A stretch of DNA of 64,000 nt from Piscicola geometra (GCA_943735955.1 OX030957.1:3546801-3610800), one strand, 5' to 3'; shown: positions 1 to 13,900, numbered from the stretch's first letter. The notes: a model not told the origin generated them from the sequence alone. Numbers and translations are program-made.

Positions 1-340
1 ATTTTAAATAGTTATTCAGCTTTTTTGAACTTTAAAAATGTTATGTAAAAAATATTTTTTAAAAAAATGTAAATTATGCAATTTGATGACGGATAATAGT
101 CATCATCAGTCATAATAGTCATAATCTCATCAAAAGTCTATGTTTTACTTAAAGTTCATTTTAAGTTCAATTTAGAAATGAAAATTACTGGAAAAATAAT
201 TTTCAATTCGATTTTTTCATAAATAAATTTCATAAAAAAAAGTTTTATTTTTTTTTCTTCCACAAACATAAAATTGTTTCCTTGAGTGTGCATTCGATAG
301 TTTAAAATAATAAAACAAGTAACTTTTTTTCTATTTATTC
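1..340. other. AT-rich non-coding stretch
   Basis: AT-rich DNA with short poly-A and poly-T runs. I see no open frame with coding character, RNA gene or mobile element here. Confidence 0.6.
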
Positions 341-350
341 ATGAATTCGT

Positions 351-1314
351 CTATCCATCCATCCATCCATCCATCCATCCATCCATCCATCCATCCATCC
401 ATCCATCCATCCATCCATCCATCCATCCATCCATCCATCCATCCATCCATCCATCCATCCATCCATCCATCCATCCACCCATCCATCCATCCATCCACCC
501 ACCCATCCACCCACCCACCCATCCACCCACTCACCCACCCACCCACCCATCCATCCATCCATCCATCCATCCATCCATCCATCCATCCATCCATCCATCC
601 ATCCATCCATCCATCCATCCATCCATCCATCCATCCTTCCATCCATCCTTCCTTCCATCCATCCATCCATCCATCCATCTACCCATTCATCCATCCATCC
701 ATCCATCCATCCATCCATCCATCCATCCATCCATCCATCTATCCATCCATCCATCCATCCACCCACCCATCCACCCACCCACCCATCCACCCACTCACCC
801 ACCCACCCACCCATCCATCCATCCATCCATCCATCCATCCATCCATCCATCCATCCATCCATCCATCCATCCATCCATCCATCCATCCATCCATCCATCC
901 ATCCTTCCATCCATCCTTCCTTCCATCCATCCATCCATCCATCCATCTACCCATTCATCCATCCATCCATCCATCCATCCATCCATCCATCCATCCATCC
1001 ATCCATCTATCCATCCATCCATCCATCCGTCTATCCATCCACCCATCCATCCATCCACCCATCTATCCATCCACCCACCCATCCACCCACCCACCCATCC
1101 ATCCATCCATCCATCCACCCATCCATTCATCCACCCATCCATCCATCCACCCATCCATCCATCCATCCTCCCACCCATCCATCCATCCATCCATCCATCC
1201 ATCCATCCATCCATCCATCCATCCATCCATCCATCCATCCATCCATCCATCCATCCATCCATCCATCCATCCATCCATCCATCCATCCATCCATCCATCC
1301 ATCCATCCATCCAT
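351..1314. repeat. (ATCC)n tetranucleotide array with higher-order structure
   Basis: Nearly 1 kb of ATCC units with ACCC, TTCC and TACC variants. The variants are not random: a block with CACTCACCCA occurs near 528 and again near 793, a block with CCTTCCTTCC near 648 and 917, and CTACCCATTC at 679 and 947. Whole segments of about 265-269 bp have therefore been duplicated. Both strands stay open in several frames only because the unit has no stop, giving SIHP-type or MDGW-type translations that I do not regard as genes. Confidence 0.95.
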
Positions 1315-2200
1315 AAAACTTAGCCAGTCAGTAATTATACTTGCTCAATTAATTACAGCCTAACTACGGCCACTTCAAGCTGCCTGAGCTCGTCTTGAGC
1401 CTCACTATGCATATATGCTTTATTGCGCTTATCAATCATGCCTTCTTCCCAGAAAAACAATTATAGAAATTCTTTCAGAGTACCAGTGTATAAGACGCAG
1501 CGTCTAGCTTTCACCTATTAATAATGTTAAAAACATATTTTTTTAAATGTTTAATAAAATGTTTTTGAAAAATTACTGTGTTTGTCAAAGAATTAAAAAA
1601 GTTGTGTTTTATACTTCAAATATTTATTTATGGAAAGCTTTTTCAAAAATAAGCATACATATGGAGTGAATGGGTGGCCAAGTGGTTAACTTCTCGCGGC
1701 TCATTATTAATTAATATAACTGTTCAGATTCTTTTTTATATTTTCAATTACTTTTATATGTTTACGCTATAGTTTTATGATCTTCCGAGATTACAATTTC
1801 TTGTCGCTGATTGTTTCTACAAACAACTCACACATGGCGAGATCGGCGGCACATGAACATTTGAGGAAAATCTTTTGATAAAATTTTAAACACAAAAAAA
1901 TAAGTATAAAAAAAGACAAAAACCAAGAATAAATGTTATAAAGGATTAATTAGTAAAGATTAATTAATGTTAATTAATTAAATAAGATTACACGAAAGAA
2001 ACTTCAGGGACGCAGCTGAAAGGTTTCAAAAAATTAATTTTTCTCCAAAGATGCTTTCATTTTGTGAGTAATTAAAAAGACTTTTAATCTTTTTAATGAT
2101 TTTTTTCCTATAATTTTTATGATTTTATTTATAAATTACGTAATAGAAGTGCTTTCATGCATATTATTCTTCATTCTGCTCGAGCGCTTTGCGTGGGCGT
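1315..2200. other. Intergenic; possible degraded tRNA-like/SINE head at 1672-1730
   Basis: Mostly AT-rich DNA. GGTGGCCAAGTGGTTAAC near 1674 resembles a tRNA A-box region, and TGTTCAGATTC near 1718 resembles a B-box at roughly tRNA spacing. The intervening sequence does not fold as a clean tRNA, so at most this is a decayed SINE head or tRNA pseudogene. Confidence 0.3.
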
Positions 2201-2241
2201 TCGTAAAGAGTTTTTGATTTCTTCTGTTCTCTTGCAACTCA

Positions 2242-2600
2242 ATCTCCAACCCAAGATTTGCTGATGAAATCGATTTTATGGGCGCTTCCAGCAGCAAACT
2301 TCAAGATTTCACCAAAAAACTTAATGAAAAAGCAATGGCTTTCGGGATCGAGGTGAACTCACAAAAGTCCAAGGTTATGACAGACAAACTGACCAAAATG
2401 ACGACGGATGTCAAAAAGCTGGAAAAGTTTCACTGATCAAGTACCTAGGAGTCAGAAAAAGAGCCGGATGGACAACGTGAAAGAGCGGACGTCTCTTCCC
2501 TGGAATTCTCAACGCTGCTAACAACAGAACTGAATGGCGGATTATGTCTGCGTCTTCTTATTTGAATGCCCCCAACCACTAATTTAGTCACGGGCTGATG
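2242..2600 (+). mobile_element. Decayed non-LTR retrotransposon fragment (reverse transcriptase palm region)
   Basis: The forward frame from 2242 reads PRFADEIDFMGASSSKLQDF, followed by EVNSQKSKVM. This is the F/YADD catalytic block and following region typical of LINE reverse transcriptases, with the second Asp of FADD changed to Glu (FADE). A stop appears at 2434, and after a frame change the text continues with LIKYLGV, the usual next motif. Further on, NRTEWRIMSAS and a TGATGATGATG-rich end recall the C-terminal tail and 3' end of RTE-like elements. Frameshifts, stops and the catalytic change mean it is inactive. Confidence 0.75.
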
Positions 2601-2619
2601 ATGATGTCTTGATGGATTC

Positions 2620-5600
2620 TTTACGTGAGAGTTTGCTTTTAAAAAAGATGATTTAAATTTAATTATTAATCAATCTCAAGTTTAATTTTATCATTAATAT
2701 TTTTTAATGTTTTATTATAATTTAAACTGAATTTTTTGAATTAGTTTTTTTTTAATTATTTTTATTTAGTTAAATATTTAACTTTTATTCTTAATTGTAG
2801 GAAAAAAATGTTAGGGGGATAATTAAGAGTTTTTTATTGCTACTTATAAACAGTTTTGGTGGTATCATGATTCATAACCCAGTGATGTTGAAGCTCGCCG
2901 GGTTTACGCCATGTTAATTTATTCATAATTGTACTTTATTGCCTTGTATTGTATTTACGGTAATTGTAAAAAGTGTTGATCATGAGAAACGATAGCGTGA
3001 TTTAAGGCAGTAACCCGAAAGTTTTTCCCGAAATAATAAATGGTAGTAATATTAAACAAATCAAAATGTTGGCACAATATCGAAATTATTTTGGATCAAT
3101 AGTTCTTTTGGGTTTAACCCACTTGAAATCAATTAATAATTACTCTTATCGCTCCTTGTTTTGGTCATTAATGTTTCTTTTTTACGATGCTATTCTTGTT
3201 TGGAATGATTTATGTTTGCAGACAATTTGTCACTCGAAGAAGTTTTACAATGTTTTTAGCAAGGTATTCAGGTTTAAATCAAGTTGTCCTACAATGCCTT
3301 GTATTTGAATATGGTGTTTTTTTATGAAAGAAAAGTTGCGTACTGATTGAAAATGAAATTATTTGAATTTACTAATAATTAATTCTTACAAATTCTTTAC
3401 AATTTGCAAAAAAAATCGATATTTTTAAAAAATCCTATTTTCCTTACTTTTTGAGTCTTACAGGATTTCTCAAAGAGTTAAACCAATAAGAGGCACAAAG
3501 TTTGCTTTTGCCATGAGTGAAACTAATTTGCATTGACTGACAGTTTCAGTGGAAAGTTTAATCACTGCCATTAACCCAGTGACAACAATCACCTTGAGCT
3601 CAACCGAACAGAATGCGCCCCTTACGATAATTTATCGTTTGTTATAATCTGCCGAGTGTTTTTTGATTTATTCTTTTGATTTATTTTATTTCTGAAGATT
3701 GATAATTATTGTTATATTTCTACAAATCATTAAATTTCGGGATAATGATTATAAGCAATATCATAAAGGATGATGGCGATAAATCATCTGATATGGCAAT
3801 ATAATGTATTGTTGAATTGTAAGTTACATATACTCTTCCTTTAATAATGAAATAAAATATTTTTTCTATTGTAATATTTGTTTTTTTATAGTTATTTTTG
3901 ATTATTGGTGCCTCTCAATCAGTGATACTTTGCTATATTATACCAAGAAGTTCGTTTTCGCGGTGAATATTTTCTCTAATAAAAATATTAATAATTCCAC
4001 AAAAATGTTATTTGGCAGAGAAGCCCACTTGCTGATGAATATTAAAATATTCTGGGAAGGTTTCCATAAATATTGGTTTCGACGAAATGGGGGAAAGGGG
4101 CACGGACCCCAAGACCCCCCCAGGATCGTCCATGCTGGTTAGGACCCCACCCCCCAAGATTTGCAGCAGATTGCCGCCCCTGTAAAATACCAAGTCTTTT
4201 TCTATTTTTCAGTTTTTTTTCAAAGTTATAAGAAAAAACTTACACAAAACAGAGTAGCTTTACCATTAATTATATGTAATTTTCTCTGATAAACGGAGTT
4301 TGCACCAACCCATGTGAACTTCCTAAAAAATGTTCTCAAGCTTCAACCCAAACCTGAAGAGTGGAGCGATTGCAAATCAGATTTTCCAATACTGCTGATC
4401 AGTGCACGTTTCGTTGATTGTTTTTTTGCGTGTGTTTCTATGTTTAAACACAAAATTGTTTTTTATATAATTTTCAGATTTTAGACAACAATTTGCACAA
4501 AGATATGCAACTAAGCTCCATGAGCAGAAAATCGTAATTTTTTATCTACACCTGCCTGGTTATGGGAAACGTTTCCGTTGTTCTACCTTTTGAAAACAGT
4601 CTTAGTATTAAATCTTTTTAAAGCTAAAAAATCTTAATTTTATTAAAATCAAAAAAATTCAATTATATTTTTTTAAATATACAAAATCAACAGAAGGAGA
4701 ATCTCCTATCAAGAGATTGTGATTGATCGGCTTAGAGATCGCCTGAGAGCTTTGCATCAAAGATGAATGTGCATTTGTGTGTAGTGGTGAATGAGTGAGA
4801 AAGAAATGTGTATGTATGAAACAGTGAACACAGCAATAATAATAAAAATTAAATTCATAGTTACATTTTTGAAGCTACAACTATATTTTAGTTTTTTGCC
4901 ATTTTCAAAACTTCTTTAGACTTTAAAGAGAGATTATTTTGTTTTAAAACGGTTTGAGGAAAGAATTAATTTGAAAAAAACTGCTGGAAAGTAGTATTAA
5001 AAAATCACTTTTAAAAGTTGTTAAAAACAAATAGGCTTTGTTTTGAGATTGGTATATGACAAGAAAAGTGGGTTCAGCAAACTGATTTACGTAAAATTCC
5101 AAGTTTTTCAGACACCTAAAATGCTCAGATCATTTCCCATTAAAAAAATTTTTTTTGGGGTTTTTAGTTTTAAAATACATATTAGAAACTAAAATATTTA
5201 TGGTGGTATCGCTAACTTAACCCTAACTAAGCTGTTTGACGTCATTAGAAATTTAAATCTGTAAAGGTAAAAGCATTTTATGCTGAAACATTTTAATTAA
5301 AATGTTTTTCCTATTTTTTTCAGCCTTTATTTAGTGAGCTATTGCTATATTTGTCTTAATTTTTTCCCAAATGTTTTGGTTCTTAACAAGAAGACGTATA
5401 CCACCAATGGTAAAATTGAGTACGTTTAAATATCTGCAGGCCTATTGTGGTCTGTTTCAATTGAATAACCATTAAATTGAAGCATATTTAACGAGTTATA
5501 ATATTTCAAATTAAGTTAAAATTTGAATTTTAAATTAAAAAACCTTTTCGATCCAACGCCTGAAGCTCACTCACAAAGCATAGAAGCTCTCTGGCACGTC

Positions 5601-5850
5601 AAAGATGCAGAGGAAGCGCCATTGCAGCACACAACGATGTTAGTGGACAACTACTTGTGTGGGTTCCTTTAGAAGCAAAGCAACCCAAATACTGACCTTT
5701 TTATTAAACTTATTTTTTAAATGTCAGAATTTTACGTTCTTCAATAAAAAATGTTTTTTTTAATTGCGTATTTAAAAAATAGTAATTTTAAAGCAGCGTG
5801 CGTATATTTAGTGATGTAACCTACATCATGCAGGTTATCTTGGGAGGACC
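2620..5850. other. Intergenic AT-rich DNA, no gene recognised
   Basis: Only short random-looking open frames occur. A GC-rich island at about 4085-4190, with runs of G and C, contrasts sharply with its AT-rich surroundings. It could be the end of an old transposable element, but I find no terminal repeats or protein motif to prove it. Confidence 0.5.
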
Positions 5851-5857
5851 CAATATT

Positions 5858-6172
5858 TTCTACTTCTTCTTTCGTCTGCTCCCATTAGAGATCGCCACAA
5901 CAAATAAATTGTTTTAAAACTTTTCTATTCAGTGCATCCTACTCTCGTTTCTCTCATCACGTCCATGTACCTCCATCTTGGATTTCTACTTTTTTTTATT
6001 GATGGCTTCATCTTCAAGATTCTTCTCCCGTTTTTGCACGTGTCCAAACCATCTCAAACGTGTTTCCTTTATCTTGTTCTTAAATTAAAAAACTTCCGCT
6101 GTTTCCCTGATATAATCGTTTTTTATTATCTTATTTGTAACTCCTAACGAAAATCTTAACATCTTGAACCTA
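5858..6172 (-). mobile_element. Decayed RTE-type LINE, ORF2 C-terminal fragment
   Basis: Read on the minus strand from 6172 downward, one frame gives MLRFSLGVTNKIIKNDYIRE, then after a stop KIKETRLRWFGHVQKRE, and further on RWRYMDVMRE in a shifted frame. The series LRFxLG, Y-I-R, RLRWFGHV and RW-MDV is the conserved C-terminal end of RTE-like non-LTR retrotransposon polyproteins. A stop and frame changes show it is dead. It is a different segment from the fragment at 2242, on the opposite strand, so the two are separate insertions or pieces of a rearranged one. Confidence 0.8.
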
Positions 6173-7270
6173 CCAATATTTTAACAAATAGAAATGTTTC
6201 ACGTTTTTTTCTAAAAAAAGTTGTTTTAAAGATTTTTTCAACTTATTTAGAATTCAGCAAAAGTTTAAACCGCTACTTATTAAAATGTTTAATTAATTTG
6301 TAAATTTCCTATTTTGGTTTGAAAAAAAATACACATGTAGACAACTTTTATTCTCAAAGAAAATTGTTTCATTTCCAAAACTGAGACTTTGAAGCGTCGG
6401 AACATTTAATTTTTATTGAAAAATCATTCTTGTTTTTTTGCTCACTTTTTTGGATTTAAACAACACAGCATAGTTTAATTAGCATTATTTCATTGGCTAG
6501 TATAACTATCAAATTAATTAGGCGAATACACTGAGAAATTGGTCAATTTATTATTAATTAAAAATTCGATAAAAAAAGTATTCAATGAAATTTATTAATA
6601 AAAATATATTAAAATAACATTTGATTTTGAAATCCCAAATTCTTGAAATTGTCGCAAAAATGATAATCTTGGTAGAATTTTGTGTGTCTTAAGTGTATTT
6701 TCTTTAAAAGTCTTTTTATGCGTTTTTTAACAAATTTTTTTTTAAATAAAAGAGAAAAATGAACACAACAATTTTGTTAAATGGTTTTTGTATGAGACAT
6801 AACAATGAAAAAAAAAACCAACAAAAGATAATTGAATAAATTAAGGGAGTGAAGTCATTTTATACAATTAGCACTTTGTCCACACCACGTTCTGTGACTT
6901 TGCAGTTCAGCGGATTGATTGGAGTTAAAGGTTAATGGTTTTGTGGTGACGAACAAATACACGCGTGGAAAGAAATGCGAAAATATCGATTAAAATGGGT
7001 TTATCGACGTTCTAGTTCGTTTTGTCTGTTGAAAGAAAACAAAATGTTGAAAAAAGAAAAAATTATTGAAAGATTAATTTGTCAATAAATAACTATAAAA
7101 AATTCTAAAAACAAGATTGTTTAAAGCAAGCAGACGTTTTTTCATAAATAAAAAAATAAACTAGTGTATGTTCCGAAAGAAATGAGAAGGAAGCATCGGA
7201 GTGCGGAAAAAATGAGATGAAACTCTAATAAATCATGAAACAGTGGCGTTCTTTTGATTGATTTAAATTA
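6173..7270. other. Non-coding, probably intronic or flanking to the GPCR
   Basis: AT-rich. If the receptor gene extends downstream of its first exon, this is the start of its intron. I searched the minus strand here for transmembrane segments 5-7 and found none. Confidence 0.4.
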
Positions 7271-7279
7271 AATACTCAC

Positions 7280-7806
7280 TTAAAGTTGTGAGAAAATAAT
7301 AAAATATATATTCTCACAGGGCTCTGAATGTTGAATTCTCCTTCGAGGAACTTGGGAATGTTGTAGACGAACGAAAAGAAGAGCACTGCCACCAGCTGCT
7401 TCTTCGCTCTCACCACAGTGCACAATTTGACCGCCTTGAAGGGCTGGCAAACTGCTATGTAACGGTTCCTGGCAATCAGCACCACCAGCCACAACGCCGC
7501 AGTGTGGAAGACAAAAGCCCATGGGACAGTGTAGATCATCATGTTGAGTTGGCTTTCAATTCTGCCATACATTTGCAAGAAAGTGGTGACGGAATAAGTG
7601 AAGAAGACGATGATGAGGAAGATGGTGTCGATGATGGCAAGTGCTTGCAGAAGGAAAGAGGTCGAAGTGTGGATGTTGTCTTTGCAGAAAACAACGAAGG
7701 AAATCATGTTGCCGATGCTGCCCAGGATCGCCAGGCAGCCAATCACCACACAATGCATCATGAAGTTGTATAGCCGACAGGTTTCCGACTCTTTCTCCTC
7801 CATCAT
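7280..7806 (-). CDS. Rhodopsin-class GPCR, FMRFamide/neuropeptide-receptor-like, partial (TM1-TM4)
   Basis: The exon encodes about 175 residues from MMEEKESETC. TM1 carries the GN pair (LGSIGNMISFVVF), TM2 the LAIIDT motif with the conserved Asp, and TM3 ends ALWLVVLIARNRYIAVCQPF. TM4 reads VAVLFFSFVYNIPKFLEGEF. The pattern Pro plus ALW plus RYIAVC-P, with NIP-F-E after TM4, resembles invertebrate FMRFamide-receptor-like proteins, which would sit in the plasma membrane and couple a neuropeptide to G proteins. The E/DRY box reads NRY. There is no Cys before TM3, which as I recall is common in this family. A strong donor (AA|GTGAGTAT) ends the exon in phase 2 and a stop follows immediately, so TM5-TM7 must be in downstream exons I could not find. 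Class is solid, ligand is inference. Confidence 0.8.
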
Positions 7807-7989
7807 GCCTTTGGGATGTTCTTCTATTTACTGCGAGGCTTTATACGGGCTTCCTAGTGCGATAGAGAACAGGCAGCAGAGTTTGGTAAGTCTTGGTTCA
7901 TATGAGAGCTTTGATCCATGTGAAAAACATTTTCATAATTTTTTCTGTAAATTGTTATTCAATGAAGCTTATTTTTAATTTTAAACCAA

Positions 7990-10900
7990 ACAGAGGAAAG
8001 TATCTGTGAAATGTTTTTTTATACATTTGAAAATAAATAGAAAACTTTTAATATTGAGTTTAAAAAAAAAAATTTTTTAATTTTATAAAGTGATTTAATG
8101 AATTTTATGAATTATTACTAAGATTATTCAAGATTTGAATTCATCAAGATTATTTTGAAAAGTTGTACGCACAATTTTATTTGAAAAATAAATATGATTT
8201 CTCCAACTCTCAATCTATGATTTATAAGAAAAATCGTTGTTTATATAAGCCAAAGTTTATTTAAAAGATTCCCTATAATTTCGGGGAAATTATTTTTCTT
8301 CAATTATTAAAAACTATTTTTTAAACTTTGACTTTTCAATTAATTTTCTTTCTCTTAGAATGAGGCATAGCTTCAACTGCTTTTTTTACAAAATGTATTT
8401 TTCAGGTTTGCAAAAATGAAAATAATTAATCAATTTTTTTATTCTTTACCCAGAAAACTACGCTTCGAACTATCGAACTACGCTTGTTAATAAAATATAG
8501 TAAATAGTTAATGAATCAGTATATATTTCAAAATAAATTAATTAATTATATTGTATATAATAAGTTTCAAATGATTATGAATGCTTAATAAGCCATCTTA
8601 AAAAAGACGATCATGACTATTTTAAACATCGTACTACTCGTACTACAAACGTGCTTCTGCGCGAACTTAATCATTCATGACAAAGAAACAAAAACCTTTT
8701 AGATGCTCTCAGAAACTTCTTTGAGATACTTCAAAAGCCCACGAGTGAAATGCCTTCAATCTCAGAGCAGTGAGACACTTTAATTCTGTTGCAAAAGTTT
8801 TCAAAAATGTGATTGTGAAGAAGCTTTTCAGATATTCCACAATTGTGATTTACAGCAAGACAAATAAAAGACCTGTGCGTAGTAAATTTATTTTCAGCGA
8901 TGAAAATAATAAAGGTAATTTATTCAAATTTACGGGTTTTAAAACAAAAATTTCGAAAGGTTAGAGTGGAATGAATGAAAGTCAAGAGTGACAAAATTGA
9001 GATTAATGTGTTGTACCCAGACTGAAACTGTTACATGTTCTTTAAAAAACATCATATATTATATATATATATATATGTATAATAGTATGTAAATAAATAT
9101 AATACATCTAATTTAAAGAAGAACAAAATTTTTTTTAGTGTTTATATGATTTTTTTCTAAGATTTCTATATTTTTCTTTATTTAGCGTTTCTCGAGCTAG
9201 CACGAGTTTACTTAGAAACTTTTTTATGCTTTATAGTTTCGGATTTTGTATTTTCACCACACAACCATCTCATAAATTTAAAAAATGCACAAGCAACATA
9301 AAAGCTCGACCACAAAAAATTATTTTCTACTCCCACTCAAAGATTTTCGTTTAAAATTGTTTAGTAAGTTTGGTTCCTTACCTAAATGAATTCAATGTTT
9401 TTTAATAAAAGAAATATAAAAATTCAGACTTTCTAAGAATTCTCAAACTTTTAAATAACTTGACTAAATAACATTTTCCCTAATTACATTCATCTATGGA
9501 CAATGGTCAACCACAAGATATGGTTCTTTTATAAGCCACAAAGTGCATGTCCGTAGTATAGAAGAGTCCAAACATGAACAAACCGGTTAATAAAAAGCAA
9601 ATCATTTTGAGGCCTAAAAGTTTCCGTTGCAAAGCTGGATTTACGTATCTCATAACTTTAAAGTATTTGATAGAGTTTTTTGCAATGAAAATAACCATGA
9701 AACTTCCCTAATCGTCATCATTGTTTATTACACTACAAGCTTTTAGCAAGCTGAAAGTTGGAAACATTTTCTAGAGAGGGTTTTGTCTATAAATTGTTCA
9801 GAAAAACCACTATCAGTGTAACTTTTGGCCTCAAGGGAGGTTTGGAAACATGTTTAAAGAAGGTCGAACCACTTCCCTTGAAGCATAAACCTGTTTTTTG
9901 CTATAAACTACAGTTTAAAAATATACTTTTATTAATCTTTTATGTTCTGAACAACACTGATTTGTTTTTAGTCCATTGTTTTATGCCCGATTGTTTGGAA
10001 AGAATTGAACAAACGATCAAAAAATTCCTTCTCATGAAATAAAATGATTAATTGTGAATCATTTTTCTTTTGATGTCAACCTTTATTTTTTTAATAAATA
10101 CACATTAAAAAATATTATTAGATGAATTTTATCTATTTTATTCATTTATAGAAATATTTATTTGATAAAAGCCTTTTAAACATTAAACTAGAGTGTATTA
10201 TTAAATTATAAGTTAATTTGATTTTCCAGAACCCTTATTATATATCAAACTAGGTTATTCTGATATTTGTTTTTCGAATTAAGTCATCTGCCATAAATAT
10301 TTAGTATTCACGTTACATTCTATCACACAATTTTCATTTTTAACTCACTTTTCTATCAATAATTTTGCTTCAATATGCGAGAATATTTTTACTCTGATTA
10401 AAATAATTATTTCTACTAATTACGGCTTGCAAACTCCAACCCACTAGGGCTCATGGGGCGTCCAAAATTCGATTGACGTTTGAAGTTATCGCACTATGCG
10501 TAGTGGTTTAGAAAAACAAAAAATAAACATTGAAATATGAAAATGGCCACAAGAACTTTTGGATTAAGATTCAAAATTATATTATTATGATGAAAGAATT
10601 CATCGCAACATGTTTAGGCATTTGAAATCCAAAAAATGTTTAAAAAAAGAATAAAACTTATCAATATAGGATGTTTGAACCGATGGAAAACTGAATGCAA
10701 TAATTTATCTTTATCTTTTTCATTTTCTATTTATTTTTCCCATAAAGATATATGATAAACAGTCATCTTTCATAGTTTTTAATAAATTATTGTAAACAAA
10801 TTAAAAAGGAGTTTAAATATTTAATAACTTGATAATTAACTTCTTTATCTCAAGCACACTCCCCAAAAATATAATTTTTTCTTTCCAATATATCAGAAAT

Positions 10901-12985
10901 AAAGTGTTTGCGTCCTCAGAAGGATTGAAAGCCATTTTATATTGTTATTCAAATCGAAATAAAAATATATATAGCCATCAAACTGTTTTTTTCATATAAA
11001 TAAAATTTAAAAAATAAAATATAGTTTATATAAAACTAAATTGTTAAAATGTTTATTCTTCGATAAAAATAAGATAAAGGCTTCCATTAAATTTTTTATT
11101 TAAATGCACAACCCATAATTACGCGTATTTCGAATAAATTATTCACCAATATAAAATTATGCGTTCTTTGATGTCTTTTACGTTTTATCGTTTCCATTTT
11201 TTTTTCGTATTTCATTCAAATGTTTAAGAATTATGCTTGATTGTACTTGCTCAAATGAAATGTAATATATCTCTAAGTACCCTTAGACATTATTTCATAC
11301 TTTGTACAAAATAATCGTTAAAAAATTGTTTTACATTTATTTTATAGTCTAAAATACGATGAAAACATTGGTTATATATTAATTTGAGTATGTTTTAATA
11401 TAAATTTCATAGTTATATCGTTTTGCTAATTCATAAACTCATAGGTTTTCTATAAAAAAACAGTGAATATGTTGAAAACTACTTCGAAACATTCCAAAAA
11501 TAATTTAGTTTAAATTACTTTTATAGTAAAAAGTTGAGTCAATAAATAAAATTACAATTTCACATAGTTGAAAACTACTTTTTTAAGATTACATATACTT
11601 TGAGAGTTAGAATGAAAAGGTTCTAGACTCGCAAAGTTTCACAATTATTTAAACAATTATTTATATTTTGTACATAATCAAGTGCTGAAATATTGTTATT
11701 CAAAGAAAGAAAAGTCCAAGAAGAACGATGAAGCGATTGATAGGTTGGTGAAGTAACAAAATCAGAAACTGGTCTGAAGTTTGCTTACCTAGCACTAAAT
11801 CATTTTGATTAGATTTTATAGATGCGATAACCAAGCATATTTCTATATTGTCATGTTATAAAAGGATAAAATTACAAACATACTTTACCTTTATTCTCCA
11901 ATGAATTATCTATGTTAATTATTTATTTATTATTATTTGTTTTTCATATTTGAAAGTATAGAAAAAATTTATTAAAAAAAGTTAAAATCTTCTCAAGAAA
12001 AGACTATTTTAAAATTAAAATAAACAAGTAATGAAGTAGCTTTCAAGTGGTTTATCAAGCGATGTTTGAAAATGAAGATAGTATTTGGCTTCGGAATTCC
12101 ACAAAAGGCACTTTATGATATTGAAAAAATATATATAATTGTAAGTGGCGATGATTTAGCGGTGAAGATTGTCTCAAGTTCGATTTTTACGTCTCCCAGT
12201 AGATATGGAAACATCTCGTTAAACCAGAAGCACAAGACTCAAACATTAAAAAGACGAATCGTTTAGGAGTTACGTCGACTGAGGGAGGGCGAGGAAAAAT
12301 AGAAAAAATATTTTTTTATGAGTCTGTGCGTTTTTGAAAAATATAAAAAGTTCTAAACCCTCACGACAACCACACGTGTCTCTAGTACTGAAACCACCAC
12401 TGTGCATTTAGAGTAGAAAACCTTTTTTCCATGTAGTGATGTGATCGTTGAAGCGTAAAAAACATATAGAAGCTCGAAATAGCTTCAAAAGCACTCAATC
12501 GAAAAAGTTTAAAAACGAAAAGATTTCAATCTTAAATAAAAATGGAATACTTTTTTCAAAGAAATGAATCTATTAAATTAATATATTAATTATATATGAA
12601 AAAATTTTCATTAAAAAATTCATTTAAAACCGAAAAAGTATTTTTAAAATATTTTGATATGAATCATCAATAAACATAAAGTTTTTGAATGGAAGCCTCT
12701 AATCTCTTACAAAGGGCTTCATCGATGATGCAAGCCAACCTCAAAACTTTAACTATAAATAAACTTGCATCATTAATTCAACTAATTACACGAATAAAAT
12801 ATTAGATTTTCAGCTGAATTAAAGTGACTATTTTAGTACATAAAAACGTATAATCCTTTAAGGCTCTATATGCAAATAGCCTTTGAAATGGCTCCACTTA
12901 AACTACTTACTATTCCGTTTTTGATATTTGAGATTTTGAAGAAAACTTGGCGCTATGTAAATTAAAAAGATTAAGGGGAAAAAAC
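7990..12985. other. Long AT-rich intergenic region, no gene recognised
   Basis: About 5 kb, around 70-75 percent A+T by eye. One minus-strand open frame at 9507-9698 (63 codons) contains a membrane-like stretch (MICFLLTGLFMFGLF), and a plus-strand frame at 9758-10042 is also open. Neither shows splice signals plus homology that I can recognise, so I do not call them genes. Confidence 0.5.
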
Positions 12986-12988
12986 ATA

Positions 12989-13206
<218 letters not shown>

Positions 13207-13900
13207 TCTCACGTCACATTAGAGACATCTTGACTTGGAACAGAGTGACTTTGGCACCTTTTGTAACATGATGTTCTAATGCAAGAAAAAAAAATTACGT
13301 GAAAAATTCGAGTTTTTATTCATCAATTTTTTAAATAATTAATTTTTATTAAAAACTTGTTTTACAAATCCGTGTACCAACTTCTTGGCATTCTCTTTTC
13401 TGAGACTCCATCTTCCGCATTCTTCCCCCTCTTCAATGATCTCAGTCATGTTTTTTCACTTCATCCCAAAAGAATCTCACCTGCGCTGTTCCTTTGATAT
13501 ACTCCTTTCTTTTCAGCTGACCAAATGCATTTAACAAACGAAAATGAAAAGTTCTGCATTTTGAAGGGGCTCCCATGCCCTCTTTCCTAGATCCACGCCT
13601 AAGGGCATGTTATGAAGCCTTTCATAATAGCTGCCAATTCTATTAATTTTTGTCTGTCTGTTTATTGTTTCAAATTCTTTTTGCTTTTTATTTAGATTTT
13701 GGTATGTCTGTTCTTAAGATTTTGTGAGTTTTTTGGTAGTTAGCATGTAAAGTTTCATCAAATGTTAAAGAGAAGACGTTTGTTCCGAAAATATATTTTT
13801 GCAACTGATTCCAAAGTATTTTGATGGTAGTTATAAGCAAGAGCAAACACTAGATGAGTTGAGAAAGCGTCACAACAAATACAAAGAAAAAAATAAAAAC

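Noticed and set aside
341..1363. Long open frames reading SIHP or MDGW repeats
   Set aside because: The ATCC unit has no stop in any register, so all frames stay open. No unique coding sequence flanks them.
9758..10042. 94-codon plus-strand frame beginning METFSREG
   Set aside because: AT-rich, no family motif, no splice context; length is within chance expectation.
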